Source of the DNA: SXOA01 sp051004015
GTDB taxonomy: Bacteria; Planctomycetota; Planctomycetia; Pirellulales; Pirellulaceae
Assembly: GCA_051004015.1 (NCBI GenBank)
Contig: JBPCKT010000157.1
Span: 62,001 to 126,000, forward strand
Length of the DNA: 64,000 nucleotides
Direction of reading: 5' to 3'
Part shown: positions 17,618 to 25,106 of the stretch, in pieces
Numbering within the stretch: position 1 is the stretch's first letter
How the letters are laid out: each line of letters starts with the position of its first letter
Notes under the pieces: model-generated
What the model saw: the letters and a program-made list of their open reading frames with translations, nothing else
What the model was told of the DNA's origin: nothing
Database searches by the model: none
Made by a program: the position numbers and the translations under genes

Positions 17618-17730
17618 GATGGCAAAATCATGGACGGCAAAATGATAAGTGCAGAAGAGAGGCGTAGGGACTCGTCCCGTGCATCCTCTTTCCTCCCACT
17701 TATGATTTTGCCGTCCATCATTTTGCCATC
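17618..17730. repeat. 34-bp inverted repeat built of 'atggacggcaaaat' words
   Basis: Arms 17618-17651 and 17697-17730 are complementary at 32 of 34 positions. Each arm has the internal near-duplication ggcaaaat(c/g)at. The spacer is about 45 bp. Intergenic, upstream of ileS. Confidence 0.75.
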
Positions 17731-17860
17731 TCCAGCTTTGGTTTGATGAACCGAAGGCAATTTGCCCCCGTCCTACCCGAATTGCGTAATCTCCCGCCGC
17801 GCGGTTTACTGGCTGTTCCCCTCAATCTCCCTTTCTGCACTCTGTCCTCTGCCCTCTCCC

Positions 17861-20800
17861 ATGTTCAAACCGGTCCCCGCCAACGCCTCGTTCCCCAAAC
17901 TGGAAGAAGAAGTCCTGAAATTCTGGAGCGAGCGGAAGATCTACGAGCAGTCGTTGGCCCGGCGGGCGGGAGCCCCGCGATTCGTCTTCTACGAAGGCCC
18001 CCCCACCGCCAACGGCATGCCCCACCCAGGGCACACACTGCGGGCGATCAAGGACCTTTTCCCCCGCTACAAGACGATGCGCGGCTACCACTGCGAGCGG
18101 AAGGCGGGCTGGGACACCCACGGCCTGCCGGTGGAGGTGGAGGTCTGCAAAGAGCTGAAGATTCACACCAAGGAGGAAATCGAGCAGTACGGCGTCGAAG
18201 AATTCATCCACAAGTGCCAGGAATCGGTCTGGCGGTACATGAAGGAATGGGAGCGCCTCACCGAACGCATCGGCTTCTGGATTCGGCTCGACGAAGCCTA
18301 CGTTACCTACCACCAAAGCTATGTGGAGAGCGTCTGGTGGTCGCTGAAGAACTTATTCGATCGCGGCTTGCTCTATCAGGGGCACAAAATCGTCTGGTGG
18401 TGGGCACAAGGGGGAACTGCACTTTCCGCAGGCGAAGTGGGACAGGGATACCGGGAGGTGGCGGACCCGAGTGTGTATGTGCTGTTTCCGCTGATCGAAG
18501 AGGGGACAGGGGACAGGGGACAGGAGACACTAACCCGAAGCGCAAGCGAGGGCGGTACGTCGCTTCTCGTGTGGACGACTACTCCCTGGACTCTGCCGAG
18601 CAATCAATTCGCGGCTGTCCATCCCGATCTCGACTACGCGACGGTCGAAGATTCCGAAACCGGCCAGAAGATCATCATTGCAGCGGCACTTGTGGAGACG
18701 ATTGCGGGAAAGGTGAAGCGAGAATTGAAGGTTGTTTCGACTTGCAAGGGGACGGACCTTGTCGGACGAAGGTACGTGCCGCCGTTTGATTACTACTTCA
18801 AAGACGTACTCGAATATGGAGTCTATCTCAATTACGTTGATGAAGAATTAGCTTCAGACGAAGAAGCTGAGACTGCTGCATTTCGACAGGTAAGGGAGTC
18901 GTGGGAAAAGGAACTGCGCGAAGGTGGAGAATGCGAGTGGCTGAAGTGGTGGCGGATTCAGAGCGCAAACTTTGTGACGACTGAGTCTGGCTCCGGCATC
19001 GTTCACATTGCGCCGGCGTTTGGTGAAGTCGATTTTGCGCTGTTAAATGAGATTTCTGTTGAACTATCAAAAACAAGCGCGCCCTTTCTTGGCCCGACAT
19101 TGATTTGTCCTGTCGCGCCGAACGGAGACTTTCGTAGTCCAGTAGACGACTATCAAGGCCGCTGGGTCAAGGACTGCGACAAGGACCTCACTCGCCGGCT
19201 GCGGGACGAAGGAAAACTCTATCACCAGGAGCAATATCTCCACGACTATCCCTTCTGCTGGCGAGCGGAAGAGGACCCGCTGATCCAGTATCCCCGCAAG
19301 AGTTGGTTCATCAAAACGACGCAGTTCAAGGAGGCGATGCTCGCCAATAATGAGCAGATCAACTGGCTGCCGCAGCACATCAAGCACGGGCGGTTCGGGA
19401 ACTTCCTGGAATCGAACGTCGATTGGGCCCTCTCCCGCGAACGCTACTGGGGGACGCCCCTTCCCATCTGGGTCTGCCAGCAGACCGGCAAGATGGAAGC
19501 CATCGGCAGCTATGAAGAACTGCTCGCCAAGCCTGGCGTCAGCGGCACCGAAGTCTGGGACGCCGCCAAGAAGGCCAAGCCAAGCCTCTCCGACGACTTG
19601 AAGGTTCATAAGCCGTACATCGACGCGGTCACCTACGACTCCCCCTTCGCTGCCGGCGCAAAAATGAAACGCGTCCCTGACGTCATTGACTGCTGGTACG
19701 ACAGTGGTGCGATGCCGTTCGCGCAATGGGGCTACCGAGGCGAAGACGGTCCGCAGCCGTCGCGCGAGAAATTCCATGAGCAGTTTCCGGCGGACTTCAT
19801 CGCCGAAGGCCTCGACCAGACACGCGGCTGGTTCTATAGCCAACTGGCGATTTCGACGATGCTCTTCGGGGAAGGAGTTCAAAGTTCAAAGTTCAAAGTT
19901 CAAGGTTCGTCAACTTTGAACCTGGAACCTGAAACCTTGAACGCCGCCTATCCCCACCCCTTCCGCAACTGCATCGTGTGGGGACTGATGCTGGGTGAGT
20001 GGTGGGAGAGTCCCGACGGCAAGCAAATCTTTTTGACGGAAGCCGAAGGGAAGGAAAAGCTCGGCGACAAGCTCGTCAAGCGCGTGGGCAAGATGTCCAA
20101 GAGCAAGCGGAATTACCGCGAACCAGGAGAGATCTTTGACAAATTCGGCGCAGATGCTCTTCGCTGGTATTTGTTTGCCAATCAGCCGCCGTGGAGTTCC
20201 ATTCTGTACGCCGAGCGGGCGATCAAAGACAGCATCCCCGAGTTCCTCCTCCGCCTCTGGAACTGCTACAGCTTCTTTGTCATCTACGCCAACATCGACG
20301 GCTTCGATCCGGCCGTGGGACAAGCTGCCAGCTTGTCGAGCGGAGGTCAACTGAACGCCTCGGATTTCAAGGGAGCCAAAGGCTATCGTCCCTATTCGGA
20401 GCGAAGCGAGCTCGACCGCTGGGTTCTAAGCCAACTGAATGACACTCTAAAGAAGGTCGTGGGTCGAATGGATGACTACGACAACTTCGATGCTTGCAAA
20501 TGGATAAATAAGTTTGTTGAGGGGCTCTCCAACTGGTACGTGCGTCGAAGTCGAGACAGATTCTGGGCGGCTGACCGAGAGTCGCAGGAAAAGCTCGATG
20601 CTTACTGGACACTCTATGAGTGCCTATTAACAACCGCGAAGATGATCGCTCCCTTTACGCCGTTCCTTGCAGAAACGTTGTGGAGGAACCTCGCAGGCGT
20701 ATTTGGAGAACGCACGGTTGAAAGCGTGCATCTGAGCGATTATCCATTGTGGGACGTAAGCTTTGAAGATCACGAACTGCTTAAGCAGATGAGCGCGCTG

Positions 20801-21523
20801 CGCGAAATCGCTGCCCTCGGCCTCTCCGCCCGCATGGCCAACAAGCTCAAGGTCCGCCAGCCGCTGGCCAAAGTGGAAGTGATTTTGTCGGACGCCACGC
20901 ATCAAAAATGGCTACAGCACCACGACGAGCTGCTTCGCGACGAGCTCAACGTCAAGCAGATCGACTACGCCACCAGCGCCGACCAATACATCACCTACCT
21001 CGTCCAGCCGAACTTCAAGCAGCTGGGCCCAAAAATCGGCAAACTCCTTCCCGGCGTGAAGGCGGCTCTGGGCAAAGCGGACGGCGCAGCGCTGCTGGCT
21101 CAACTCACGGCGACGGGCAAAGTGACGCTCGATATCGGCGGCGAGAAAGTGGATCTCGACAACGAAGACATCCAGGTTCGCTTGCAGGCCAAACCCGGCT
21201 GGGCGGCAGCGCAAGGAAGCGGGTGCGTGGTGGTTCTCGCCACGGAATTGACGCCGGAGCTCCTCGCCGAAGGGCTCGCCCGCGACTTCGTCCGCATCAT
21301 TCAAGACCGCCGCAAGGACCTGAATCTCGACTTCACCGACCGTATTGAAGTCGGCATTGTCGGCGCATCGCCGGCGTTGCAAAAGGCGATTACCGACAAC
21401 CTGGAGTACATCAGCGGCGAAACGCTGGCGGTGAAGGTTGTGTTTGAAGCCTTGCCAGGAAGAGCAGGAATTCAGCTCGAAATCGGAGACGAACAGATCA
21501 CTCTCGATGTCTGCAAGGTGTAA
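17861..21523 (+). CDS. ileS: Isoleucyl-tRNA synthetase (type 2-like) with repeat-encoded insertions
   Basis: 1220 aa from the ATG at 17861; the longer in-frame start at 17762 is rejected because its extra codons are CT-rich repeat. Class I motifs are present: PTANGMPHPGH (HIGH, about 47-57) and KMSKSKRN (about residue 744). DTHGLPVEVEVCKEL and the ERIGFWI region support type 2 (eukaryote-like) IleRS. The region equivalent to a zinc knuckle reads IVWWWAQGGTALSAGEVGQGY, without Cys pairs. Three segments look like intergenic repeats read in frame: about 18501-18555 (GTGDRGQETLTRSASEG), 19875-19942 (VQSSKFKVQGS...) and 20319-20337 (GQAASLSSG). The gene remains open, so the insertions are apparently tolerated. 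Confidence 0.94.
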   Translation: MFKPVPANASFPKLEEEVLKFWSERKIYEQSLARRAGAPRFVFYEGPPTANGMPHPGHTLRAIKDLFPRYKTMRGYHCERKAGWDTHGLPVEVEVCKELKIHTKEEIEQYGVEEFIHKCQESVWRYMKEWERLTERIGFWIRLDEAYVTYHQSYVESVWWSLKNLFDRGLLYQGHKIVWWWAQGGTALSAGEVGQGYREVADPSVYVLFPLIEEGTGDRGQETLTRSASEGGTSLLVWTTTPWTLPSNQFAAVHPDLDYATVEDSETGQKIIIAAALVETIAGKVKRELKVVSTCKGTDLVGRRYVPPFDYYFKDVLEYGVYLNYVDEELASDEEAETAAFRQVRESWEKELREGGECEWLKWWRIQSANFVTTESGSGIVHIAPAFGEVDFALLNEISVELSKTSAPFLGPTLICPVAPNGDFRSPVDDYQGRWVKDCDKDLTRRLRDEGKLYHQEQYLHDYPFCWRAEEDPLIQYPRKSWFIKTTQFKEAMLANNEQINWLPQHIKHGRFGNFLESNVDWALSRERYWGTPLPIWVCQQTGKMEAIGSYEELLAKPGVSGTEVWDAAKKAKPSLSDDLKVHKPYIDAVTYDSPFAAGAKMKRVPDVIDCWYDSGAMPFAQWGYRGEDGPQPSREKFHEQFPADFIAEGLDQTRGWFYSQLAISTMLFGEGVQSSKFKVQGSSTLNLEPETLNAAYPHPFRNCIVWGLMLGEWWESPDGKQIFLTEAEGKEKLGDKLVKRVGKMSKSKRNYREPGEIFDKFGADALRWYLFANQPPWSSILYAERAIKDSIPEFLLRLWNCYSFFVIYANIDGFDPAVGQAASLSSGGQLNASDFKGAKGYRPYSERSELDRWVLSQLNDTLKKVVGRMDDYDNFDACKWINKFVEGLSNWYVRRSRDRFWAADRESQEKLDAYWTLYECLLTTAKMIAPFTPFLAETLWRNLAGVFGERTVESVHLSDYPLWDVSFEDHELLKQMSALREIAALGLSARMANKLKVRQPLAKVEVILSDATHQKWLQHHDELLRDELNVKQIDYATSADQYITYLVQPNFKQLGPKIGKLLPGVKAALGKADGAALLAQLTATGKVTLDIGGEKVDLDNEDIQVRLQAKPGWAAAQGSGCVVVLATELTPELLAEGLARDFVRIIQDRRKDLNLDFTDRIEVGIVGASPALQKAITDNLEYISGETLAVKVVFEALPGRAGIQLEIGDEQITLDVCKV
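18501..18555 (+). repeat. In-frame repeat insertion in ileS: ggggaca tandem plus 'cccgaagcgcaagcgaggg'
   Basis: Tandem ggggacag words followed by the cccgaagcgcaagcgaggg element, giving the peptide TRSASEGG in this frame. It lies just before the conserved editing-domain motif WTTTPW and looks inserted into a surface loop. Confidence 0.65.
19875..19942. repeat. In-frame inverted tandem repeat in ileS (aaagttc words)
   Basis: Left half: four direct aaagttc words. Right half: complementary tttgaac/ggaacct words. It lies between the FYSQLAISTMLFG block and the YPHPFRNCIVWG block of IleRS, two positions normally close together. Confidence 0.75.
20319..20337. repeat. Short palindromic repeat in ileS (gacaagctgccagcttgtc)
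   Basis: Arms gacaagct / agcttgtc with a 3-nt loop, encoding GQAASLSS inside the anticodon-domain side of IleRS. It has the form of a dispersed hairpin element. Confidence 0.55.
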
Positions 21524-21550
21524 GATAGAATTAGAGGAAAGGACATTTCT

Positions 21551-21958
21551 ATGGGAGAAATCCGAGTCAAGGTCATTTTGATCAACTCCTTCGACGACGC
21601 GCTGTTGTCCCTTGGGAAGATTACGCCTGATCAGGTGCGACGTGTCGAGGCGGAAGGGATCGTCGATACCGGGGCTGTAACGTGCGTGCTTCCACAGCGA
21701 GTCGTGGATCAACTTGGAGTTACAATACAGCGAGTGGCGAAGTATGCGGATGGACGCAGCGAAACGGTGGGAGTTACCGGCCCGGTCTTGTTCGAAATCC
21801 TGGGCCGGAATTCGGCGGAGGATGCTTTGGTTCTCGGCGACGAAATACTCATTGGCCAAACATTGCTGGAACGCCTGGATCTGCTTGCCGACTGTCGAAA
21901 TCAGAAAGTGATTCCCAATCCGGTTCATCCAGATCAGCAAATACTCAACGTGCGGTGA
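21551..21958 (+). CDS. Retropepsin-like (clan AA) aspartic protease family protein
   Basis: 135 aa, one domain. The active-site motif is GIVDTGAVTCVLP (Asp39-Thr-Gly), followed by strand VTGPVLFEILGR and the C-terminal ILIGQTLLERLDLLAD, the usual retropepsin layout. Such proteins act as homodimers. The small size and lack of a signal peptide suggest a cytosolic protein of unknown substrate. It begins 27 bp after ileS and ends 12 bp before purN, with a GGAAAGGA Shine-Dalgarno sequence, so it likely belongs to their transcript. Confidence 0.85.
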   Translation: MGEIRVKVILINSFDDALLSLGKITPDQVRRVEAEGIVDTGAVTCVLPQRVVDQLGVTIQRVAKYADGRSETVGVTGPVLFEILGRNSAEDALVLGDEILIGQTLLERLDLLADCRNQKVIPNPVHPDQQILNVR

Positions 21959-21970
21959 CCTGATTCTGGC

Positions 21971-22603
21971 ATGACGATTTCAGGCACCAAGCCGCTTCCC
22001 ATCGCCGTCCTCATCTCCGGCGGCGGGACGACGCTGCGCAATCTGATTGCCAAGATTCGCGACGGGAATCTGAACGCGGAGATTCGCCTGGTGGTTTCCA
22101 GCAATCCATCTGCGAAGGGGCTGGAGTTCGCAAAGGAGGCAGGAATCAAGACGCTGGTGGTGGAAAAGAAGAAGGAGCTTTCGCCGGAAGCGTTTAGCGA
22201 AGCGACATTCGGGCCGTGCCGGTCGGCTGGGGCAGAGATCGTAGTGATGGGAGGCTTTCTGAAGCATGTGCTCATTCCGCCGGACTTTGAAAACCGTGTG
22301 GTCAATATTCACCCAGCACTGATTCCGGCGTTCTGCGGTCAGGGGATGTATGGACACCATGTTCACGAAGCCGTGCTGGCCTCCGCTACCAAAACCAGCG
22401 GCTGCACGGTGCACTTCGTGGACAATGTCTATGACCATGGGCCGGTCATCTTGCAGCGGAGCGTGCCGGTAATGCCGAGGGATACGACGGACACACTGGC
22501 AGCTCGGGTCTTTGATGCCGAGTGCGAAGCGCTTCCCGAAGCACTTAATCTGATAGCGGCAGGGAGAGTTTCCGTGCAGAATGGCTCGGTAATTCGGGCA
22601 TAG
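21971..22603 (+). CDS. purN: Phosphoribosylglycinamide formyltransferase
   Basis: 210 aa. Transfers the formyl group from 10-formyl-THF to GAR in purine synthesis. Motifs: IAVLISGGGTTLRNLI (11-26, phosphate loop), and the catalytic triad equivalents Asn112 and His114 (VVNIHPALIPAF) and Asp151 (HFVDNVYDHGPVILQ). Length is normal. It follows the small protease by 12 bp and is the last gene before the BMC locus promoter region. Confidence 0.94.
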   Translation: MTISGTKPLPIAVLISGGGTTLRNLIAKIRDGNLNAEIRLVVSSNPSAKGLEFAKEAGIKTLVVEKKKELSPEAFSEATFGPCRSAGAEIVVMGGFLKHVLIPPDFENRVVNIHPALIPAFCGQGMYGHHVHEAVLASATKTSGCTVHFVDNVYDHGPVILQRSVPVMPRDTTDTLAARVFDAECEALPEALNLIAAGRVSVQNGSVIRA

Positions 22604-22649
22604 TCCTTGTCAGCGCCGGCGATTCAGGACTTCTATATGTCCGCAAGTG

Positions 22650-22677
22650 GTTTCATGGTTTGTACTTACGATGAAAC
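22650..22677. promoter_or_regulatory. Interrupted palindrome upstream of the BMC-locus regulator
   Basis: gtttcat (22650-22656) and atgaaac (22671-22677) are perfect inverted arms 14 bp apart, and a third atgaaa word follows at 22679. This lies 110-137 bp before the GTG start of the DeoR-type regulator, in the only sizeable gap before the locus. It is a candidate operator for autoregulation; the regulator's site is not known. Confidence 0.4.
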
Positions 22678-22786
22678 AATGAAATCCGTCATAATGTGAT
22701 AGATTTCTTCCACTACCTCCTTGCATTCCTTCCATCCGCCGCGCATAATTAGGCAACTTGCGGGGAGTTTGCGGAAGGATGCTAGC

Positions 22787-23587
22787 GTGCTAAAACAATC
22801 GCTGACTGAAGACAGGCGGAGCCGGCTGACGGAACTAGTGCGGGTGCGGGGGTTCGCTTCGCTGCCGGATTTGGCGGAAGAATTGGCGGTATCGGAGTCC
22901 ACGGTCCGGCGTGACCTAGACTATTTGGAAGAAATTGGCGTGGCTCAGCGGACGCACGGGGGTGTTTTCTACACCGGGCCGTCCCCCAAGCTGGCCCATT
23001 TCGACCAGCGGCAGTCGATGAACTGGGACAAAAAGCGGCGGCTCGCCGCCGCGGCGGCTCGGCTCATCGACGACAACGACACGATCCTGCTCGACGGCGG
23101 CAGCACCACTTATGAGCTGGCACAGCTCCTGGTGGGGCGGCCGCTGCAAGTGGTGACGAACTCGCTGCCGGTGGCCAACCTGTTCACGTCCAGCGACGCG
23201 GACCTGGTGCTTCTCGGCGGTTACGTCCACAGCCGCACGGGGGTGTCGCTGGGACCGTACGCGAACCAGATGCTGGCCGGGCTGAACGTGCGGCGGGCGG
23301 TCCTAAGCGTGGCGGGGGCGAACGAGCGGGGATTTTTCAACAGCAACTTGCTCCTGGTGGAAACCGAGCGGGCAATGATGGCGAGCGCGGAGGAAATCAT
23401 CGTCGTAGCGGACAGCACGAAGTTCGGGCACACCAGCCTGGCTCACCTCTGTCCGCTCGATGAAATCGACGTGCTGGTGACGGACAGCGAGATTGGCAGC
23501 GAATGGCAAGCGCGACTGACGGACGCAGGCGTGAAAGTGGTGACGGCGGAGCCGGGCGACAGCAAACAGTTGGAAAAGGCGTCATGA
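22787..23587 (+). CDS. DeoR-family transcriptional regulator of the BMC locus
   Basis: 266 aa from a GTG at 22787, chosen because GGAAGGA lies 8 bp upstream and the protein then begins VLKQSLTEDRRSRLTEL, a typical DeoR N-terminus. The winged HTH covers about 20-60 (LPDLAEELAVSESTVRRDLDYLEEIG). The C-terminal sugar-phosphate-sensing domain has LLDGGSTTYELA, VVTNSLPVAN, LLGG and the conserved DSTKFGH. DeoR proteins commonly repress sugar catabolic operons and are relieved by phosphorylated sugars. It overlaps pduL by 4 bp (ATGA), which ties it to the locus. Confidence 0.93.
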   Translation: MLKQSLTEDRRSRLTELVRVRGFASLPDLAEELAVSESTVRRDLDYLEEIGVAQRTHGGVFYTGPSPKLAHFDQRQSMNWDKKRRLAAAAARLIDDNDTILLDGGSTTYELAQLLVGRPLQVVTNSLPVANLFTSSDADLVLLGGYVHSRTGVSLGPYANQMLAGLNVRRAVLSVAGANERGFFNSNLLLVETERAMMASAEEIIVVADSTKFGHTSLAHLCPLDEIDVLVTDSEIGSEWQARLTDAGVKVVTAEPGDSKQLEKAS

Positions 23588-24303
23588 GCACGGCAACTCT
23601 CGACCGGACCGTCGTCGAACAAATCGTGCGGCAAATCGTGCTGGCCCAGAGCGGGATTTCAGCAAACGGTGTGTCGTCGGCACGAGGCGGTGAAGCATAC
23701 AAACCGAATTTGATGGTTAGCATCTCGGCTCGGCACTGCCATTTGACCAACGAGCACGTCGAAATCCTCTTCGGCCCCGGCGCGAAGCTCAATATCGATA
23801 AGCCCCTCTATCAAGACGGCTTTTATGCGGCCGCGGAGCAGGTGATGGTGGTCGGCCCCCGGCGGCGGATGCTGCCGACCGTGCGGGTCCTTGGCCCCAC
23901 CCGCAAGTTCAGCCAGGTAGAGCTGGCATTTACCGACAGCATTTCGCTCGGTATCGACGCCCCCGTCCGCCACAGCGGCAACATCAAGGGAACCCCCGGC
24001 TGCGTGCTGGTCGGACCCAAAGGCGTCGTCGAGCTGCAGGAAGGGGTCATCCGTGCGGCCCGACACGTCCACATGAACTTGCGAGACTGCGAATACTACG
24101 GCGTCAAAAACGGCGACTTGATGAAGCTGCGAATCGAAAGCCCGATGAGCACCACGGTCTACGAAGACCTACTGGTCCGGGCCGACGCCACGAGCAAGCT
24201 GGAAGTCCACATCGATACGGATGAAGGAAACGCGTGCTACTTGGATGCAGCAACGAAAGTCGAGCTGCTGAAGCAAGACGGCGGATGTGGATGCAAACAT
24301 TAA
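23584..24303 (+). CDS. pduL: PduL-type phosphotransacylase
   Basis: 239 aa from the ATG at 23584 overlapping the regulator stop. PduL enzymes exchange CoA for phosphate on acyl groups inside microcompartments, regenerating CoA. Evidence: two PTAC repeats with metal-binding His clusters (SARHCHLTNEHVEILFG near 45-60; AARHVHMN near 160-167), and GPTRKFSQVELAFTDSISLGIDAPVR between them. Residues about 7-24 (TVVEQIVRQIVLAQSG) form an amphipathic helix separated by a linker, the usual form of an encapsulation peptide. The C-terminus ends in a Cys/His stretch (GGCGCKH). Confidence 0.95.
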   Translation: MSTATLDRTVVEQIVRQIVLAQSGISANGVSSARGGEAYKPNLMVSISARHCHLTNEHVEILFGPGAKLNIDKPLYQDGFYAAAEQVMVVGPRRRMLPTVRVLGPTRKFSQVELAFTDSISLGIDAPVRHSGNIKGTPGCVLVGPKGVVELQEGVIRAARHVHMNLRDCEYYGVKNGDLMKLRIESPMSTTVYEDLLVRADATSKLEVHIDTDEGNACYLDAATKVELLKQDGGCGCKH

Positions 24304-24310
24304 CCGGAGA

Positions 24311-24371
24311 AGTGTTCAGTGTTCAGTTTTCCGTTGGGGAACTGGACACTGAAAACTGAAAACTGAAAACT
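24311..24371. repeat. Inverted tandem-word repeat between pduL and the first BMC-H gene
   Basis: agtgttcagtgttcagtttt, then its complement as ctgaaaa words repeated three times. It fills most of the 94-bp gap and could fold into a hairpin 26 bp before the BMC-H start codon. Confidence 0.75.
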
Positions 24372-24397
24372 CACCCCTTTTTTCCTCGGAGTAACTC

Positions 24398-24697
24398 ATG
24401 GCAAAGACCATCGAAGCACTCGGCATGATTGAGACCAAGGGCTTCATCGCCCTGGTCGAAGCTACCGATGCCATGCTGAAAGCTGCCAACGTGCAGTTCG
24501 TCGGCTGGGACAAAGTCGGCAGCGGGCTGGTGTCCGCGTTTGTAACCGGCGACGTCGCCGCGGTGAAATCCGCGACCGACGCCGGAGCCGCCGCCGCCGG
24601 GCGGATTGGCGAAGTCGTCAGCGTGCAGGTCATTCCTCGCCCGCATGAAGACCTCGGCGTCGTCCTTCCGCCGGGCCTCAAACGGGCCAAGGCATAG
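24398..24697 (+). CDS. BMC-H shell protein 1 (hexamer)
   Basis: 99 aa, one Pfam00936-type BMC domain. Evidence: EALGMIETKGFIALVEATDAMLKAANV (the conserved opening with Lys in TKG), pore-loop region DKVGSGLVSAFVTGDVAAVKSATDAG, and the closing VIPRPHEDL. Hexamers of this type tile the flat facets of the shell; the KVGSG loop lines the central pore. The C-terminal tail (GVVLPPGLKRAKA) is longer than in BMC-H 2. A cggag Shine-Dalgarno sequence lies upstream. Strong expression is expected for the main shell component. Confidence 0.96.
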   Translation: MAKTIEALGMIETKGFIALVEATDAMLKAANVQFVGWDKVGSGLVSAFVTGDVAAVKSATDAGAAAAGRIGEVVSVQVIPRPHEDLGVVLPPGLKRAKA

Positions 24698-24765
24698 CGT
24701 AGCCGCACGCGGCCCGCGTGCTGGCTTCTGAATGTAATTCCAATTCACTTAGCAACTTTCTCACC

Positions 24766-25035
24766 ATGAACACAGCAATCGGACTTCTCGAAACTAAAGG
24801 TCTGGTCGGCCTCGTCTCGGCGACCGACGCCATGGCCAAAGCCGCCAACGTGCAAATCATCAAGCGGATCGGCATCGGCGGGGCGCTCGTCACCACCATC
24901 GTCAGCGGCGACGTCGGCTCCGTCCGCGCAGCCGTCGAAGCGGGGGCCCAGGCCGCCCAGCAATCCGGCGAGCTCGTCGGCAGCCACGTCATTCCGCGTC
25001 CGGCGGAAGGGCTGATGGAAGCCTTCATGGCGTAA
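24766..25035 (+). CDS. BMC-H shell protein 2 (hexamer)
   Basis: 89 aa from the ATG at 24766; an upstream in-frame TTG gives a poor N-terminus. Canonical BMC-H: AIGLLETKGLVGLVSATDAMAKAANVQ, pore region KRIGIGGALVTTIVSGDVGSVRAAVEAG, and VIPRPAEGLMEAF. It shares clear similarity with BMC-H 1 (tandem duplication) but has a different pore loop (RIGIGG rather than KVGSG), so the two hexamers may pass different solutes. 68 bp separate the two genes. Confidence 0.96.
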   Translation: MNTAIGLLETKGLVGLVSATDAMAKAANVQIIKRIGIGGALVTTIVSGDVGSVRAAVEAGAQAAQQSGELVGSHVIPRPAEGLMEAFMA

Positions 25036-25042
25036 GCCACTC

Positions 25043-25094
25043 GTAGGATGGCTCTCCAGAGCCGTCCGCGGACGACTCTGGAGAGTCATCCTAC
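25043..25094. repeat. Long hairpin between BMC-H 2 and acetate kinase
   Basis: gtaggatg, ctctccagag and cgtcc on the left are mirrored by ggacg, ctctggagag and catcctac on the right with single mismatches, making a near-perfect 52-nt hairpin. It starts 7 bp after the BMC-H 2 stop codon. Confidence 0.8.
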
Positions 25095-25106
25095 ACCAGC
25101 ACTCCC

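Larger units (their letters stand above)
17169..17860. other. 692-bp non-coding region with two repeat types
   Basis: No convincing gene between the BON protein and ileS. It contains the dispersed 'VFLPAGCA' word (17281-17333) and a large inverted repeat (17618-17730), then a CT-rich stretch (ctctgtcctctgccctctccc) directly before the ileS start. Small ORFs here have no recognisable features. Confidence 0.6.

Noticed and set aside
22604..22786. Possible small RNA or tRNA in the gap before the BMC regulator
   Set aside because: No cloverleaf or strong hairpin found apart from the interrupted palindrome reported as an operator candidate.
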